Below are positions 5,184-5,831 of a stretch of DNA of 5,831 nt, piece by piece. The position numbers were made by a program, and so were the translations under genes. Each line of letters starts with the position of its first letter. Positions within the stretch are counted from its first letter, which is position 1. Source of the stretch: Minisyncoccota bacterium (GTDB lineage: Bacteria > Patescibacteriota > Minisyncoccia > Phycocordibacterales > UBA5272); the NCBI GenBank assembly GCA_022843645.1, contig JALHNF010000040.1, positions 1 through 5,831 on the forward strand, given 5' to 3'. Under the pieces are notes generated by a model. That model did not search any database and was not told the origin of the DNA. It saw only the letters and a program-made list of their open reading frames with translations.

Positions 5184-5214
5184 TTGACATAAAACTATAT
5201 TTCAGATGTATAAT
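5184..5214 (+). promoter_or_regulatory. Consensus sigma70-type promoter of the NrdR-like gene
   Basis: TTGACA (5184-5189) and TATAAT (5209-5214) are both perfect consensus hexamers, but the spacer is 19 bp, two longer than optimal. The predicted start near 5221 leaves a leader of about 10 nt before ATG 5231, with no Shine-Dalgarno. Good hexamers with a poor spacer suggest a promoter tuned by a regulator. Confidence 0.75.
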
Positions 5215-5227
5215 ACAACTATATATC
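5193..5227 (+). repeat. Direct repeat AACTATAT(T/A)TC, candidate regulator sites
   Basis: AACTATATTTC (5193-5203) and AACTATATATC (5217-5227) match at 10 of 11 positions and are offset by 24 bp. The first lies in the promoter spacer and the second spans the predicted transcription start. The second resembles the left part of the published NrdR box (ACACWATATATWGTGT type), suggesting autoregulation by the adjacent gene. The offset is not a whole number of helical turns, which weakens the case. Confidence 0.4.
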
Positions 5228-5230
5228 GAC

Positions 5231-5686
5231 ATGATTTGTATCTATTGCCGCACAAAAGGAACAGAAGTTAAAAATTCAAGACTTTTGAATGGTCTTTTGG
5301 GTGTTTGGCGCAGACGCTACTGCCCCACTTGCAAAGCGACATTCACCACAAAAGAGCTCGGATTTGCAGATAATCTTTTTTTGATAAAAAGAAATGGGAA
5401 ACGACAGAGATTTGTCTATGAAAAACTCTTAGTGTCTGTTTTCACCTCAATAGATAGAGGTAAAGACAATGACAACGGCTCGAGTGCACTTATCGCAAAA
5501 GATATTACCGATAATTCTATTTATGCAATGCTGAGTTTAAAAACAAAAGATGTGCATACACATGATGTTATTAAAATTGTCTATGACGCTTTAACGAAAG
5601 TAAATCCGTACTTCGGAGAGCGATATATGTACCACTCAGAATACCGTACAAAAATTGTGAGCGAGTTTTTGAAAAAGAAAAAATAG
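5231..5686 (+). CDS. nrdR: NrdR-like transcriptional repressor (zinc ribbon plus ATP-cone)
   Basis: NrdR senses ATP/dATP through its ATP-cone and represses ribonucleotide reductase genes. The 151-residue length is typical. The zinc ribbon is C3-x2-C6 and C31-x2-C34, with SRLLNGLLGVWRRRYCPTCKATFTTKE matching the family's SR...RRRxCxxC...FTT pattern. The ATP-cone starts at about residue 49 (LFLIKRNGKRQRFVYEKL) and ends with FGERYMYHSEYRT. It is divergent: the region after the second Cys pair reads KATFTTKE rather than GxRFTTYE, and an unusual SIDRGKDNDNGSSALIAKD segment sits in the middle of the cone. It may be the genome's ordinary NrdR or a specialised paralogue. ATG 5231 follows a strong promoter. 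The stop is TAG, immediately before a convergent terminator. It is divergent from the unknown operon, which could be among its targets (inference). Confidence 0.8.
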   Translation: MICIYCRTKGTEVKNSRLLNGLLGVWRRRYCPTCKATFTTKELGFADNLFLIKRNGKRQRFVYEKLLVSVFTSIDRGKDNDNGSSALIAKDITDNSIYAMLSLKTKDVHTHDVIKIVYDALTKVNPYFGERYMYHSEYRTKIVSEFLKKKK

Positions 5687-5713
5687 AAAAAGCCCCGTGA
5701 CGAATCACGGGGC
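5678..5713 (-). terminator. Strong terminator for the gene entering from the right; possibly bidirectional
   Basis: A 9-bp GC-rich stem GCCCCGTGA (5692-5700) / TCACGGGGC (5705-5713) with a CGAA loop. On the minus strand it is followed by TTTTTCTATTTTTT, a strong T-tract overlapping the end of the NrdR-like gene. On the plus strand it is followed by GTGGG and only four Ts, so it is weaker there but may still end the NrdR-like transcript. Confidence 0.85.
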
Positions 5714-5723
5714 GTGGGTTTTG

Positions 5724-5831
5724 CTACTTAGCATGTGTGGTGCTCAGCGCACCAAATTGTAGGTTAGATTTCGATTTCTTGGTAGCAGGCGCAGCCGAAC
5801 GTATTGTCGGCGAGCTCTTGATTTCCAAGCC
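5724..5831 (-). CDS. C-terminal end of an unidentified minus-strand gene (frame uncertain)
   Basis: The strong leftward terminator implies a minus-strand transcription unit here. The frame most consistent with it runs from the window edge to TAG at 5724-5726, 10 nt before the hairpin, and encodes a Ser/Thr/Lys/Ala-rich 35-residue tail (SAAPATKKSK in the middle, ending LSTTHAK). It looks like a disordered basic C-terminus; I do not recognise the protein. A second frame ends in TAA at 5764 (...TFGCACYQEIEI) and is also protein-like, but leaves about 50 nt to the hairpin. A third frame is Arg-rich and unlikely. A small stem TGGTGC/GCACCA (5738-5743/5749-5754) also lies here, so a structured 3' UTR is possible under the second frame. 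Confidence 0.35.
   Translation of the reverse strand, partial: GLEIKSSPTIRSAAPATKKSKSNLQFGALSTTHAK

Noticed and set aside
5714..5831. tmRNA, RNase P RNA or another structured RNA at the right edge
   Set aside because: There is no tRNA-like acceptor or T-loop for tmRNA and no conserved RNase P core; only one small hairpin is present, so a gene end plus terminator explains it better.
1..5831. CRISPR array, tRNA, rRNA, insertion sequence or attachment site
   Set aside because: No regularly spaced repeats, no tRNA-like cloverleaf or T-loop sequence, no transposase or integrase motif and no terminal inverted repeats were seen on either strand.

Overview
The window reads as a compact, moderately AT-rich bacterial chromosome segment. 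It is probably from a Candidate Phyla Radiation (Patescibacteria, Parcubacteria-like) genome. The reasons are: a release factor 1 with a short N-terminus; core genes with little or no 5' leader and no Shine-Dalgarno; a secreted coiled-coil/lytic-transglycosylase protein; a divergent NrdR; and several small proteins I do not recognise. Three genes end in TGA, so UGA is a stop here, which argues against the Gracilibacteria/SR1 code. The lineage is inference from gene style, not from a marker-gene search.

Layout: nearly everything is on the minus strand. Right to left in the core block are an extended-SDR NAD-dependent epimerase (2902-3957), ribosomal protein L25/CTC (rplY, 2204-2848), a secreted PcsB/CwlO-like coiled coil fused to an MltB-like lytic transglycosylase (776-2122), ribosomal protein L31 of the zinc-free type (rpmE, 485-754) and the first 145 codons of release factor 1 (prfA, cut by the left edge). 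Each junction is very tight. Rho-independent terminators follow the epimerase, L25 and L31, and the terminator T-tracts run into the next gene's promoter or, for prfA, right up to its ATG.

To the right is a different-looking unit. Three overlapping minus-strand genes of unknown function (4033-5087) include a protein with a seven-cysteine zinc-finger-like N-terminus and a probable winged-helix C-terminus. They start with good Shine-Dalgarno sites and end at a strong terminator (3987-4019). They are transcribed divergently from a plus-strand NrdR-like regulator (5231-5686), which has a near-perfect sigma70-type promoter overlapped by two copies of an AACTATAT-type motif resembling half of an NrdR box. 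A strong terminator at 5678-5713 points left, so another minus-strand gene enters from the right edge; only its C-terminus is present and its frame is uncertain.

The most notable signals are: (1) extended -10 boxes 6-7 nt upstream of the ATG in several genes, predicting leaderless mRNAs, while genes inside the operon use Shine-Dalgarno and overlaps; (2) a possible five-codon leaderless mini-ORF whose stop codon lies in the Shine-Dalgarno of the unknown operon; (3) the uncharacterised three-gene operon beside an atypical NrdR.
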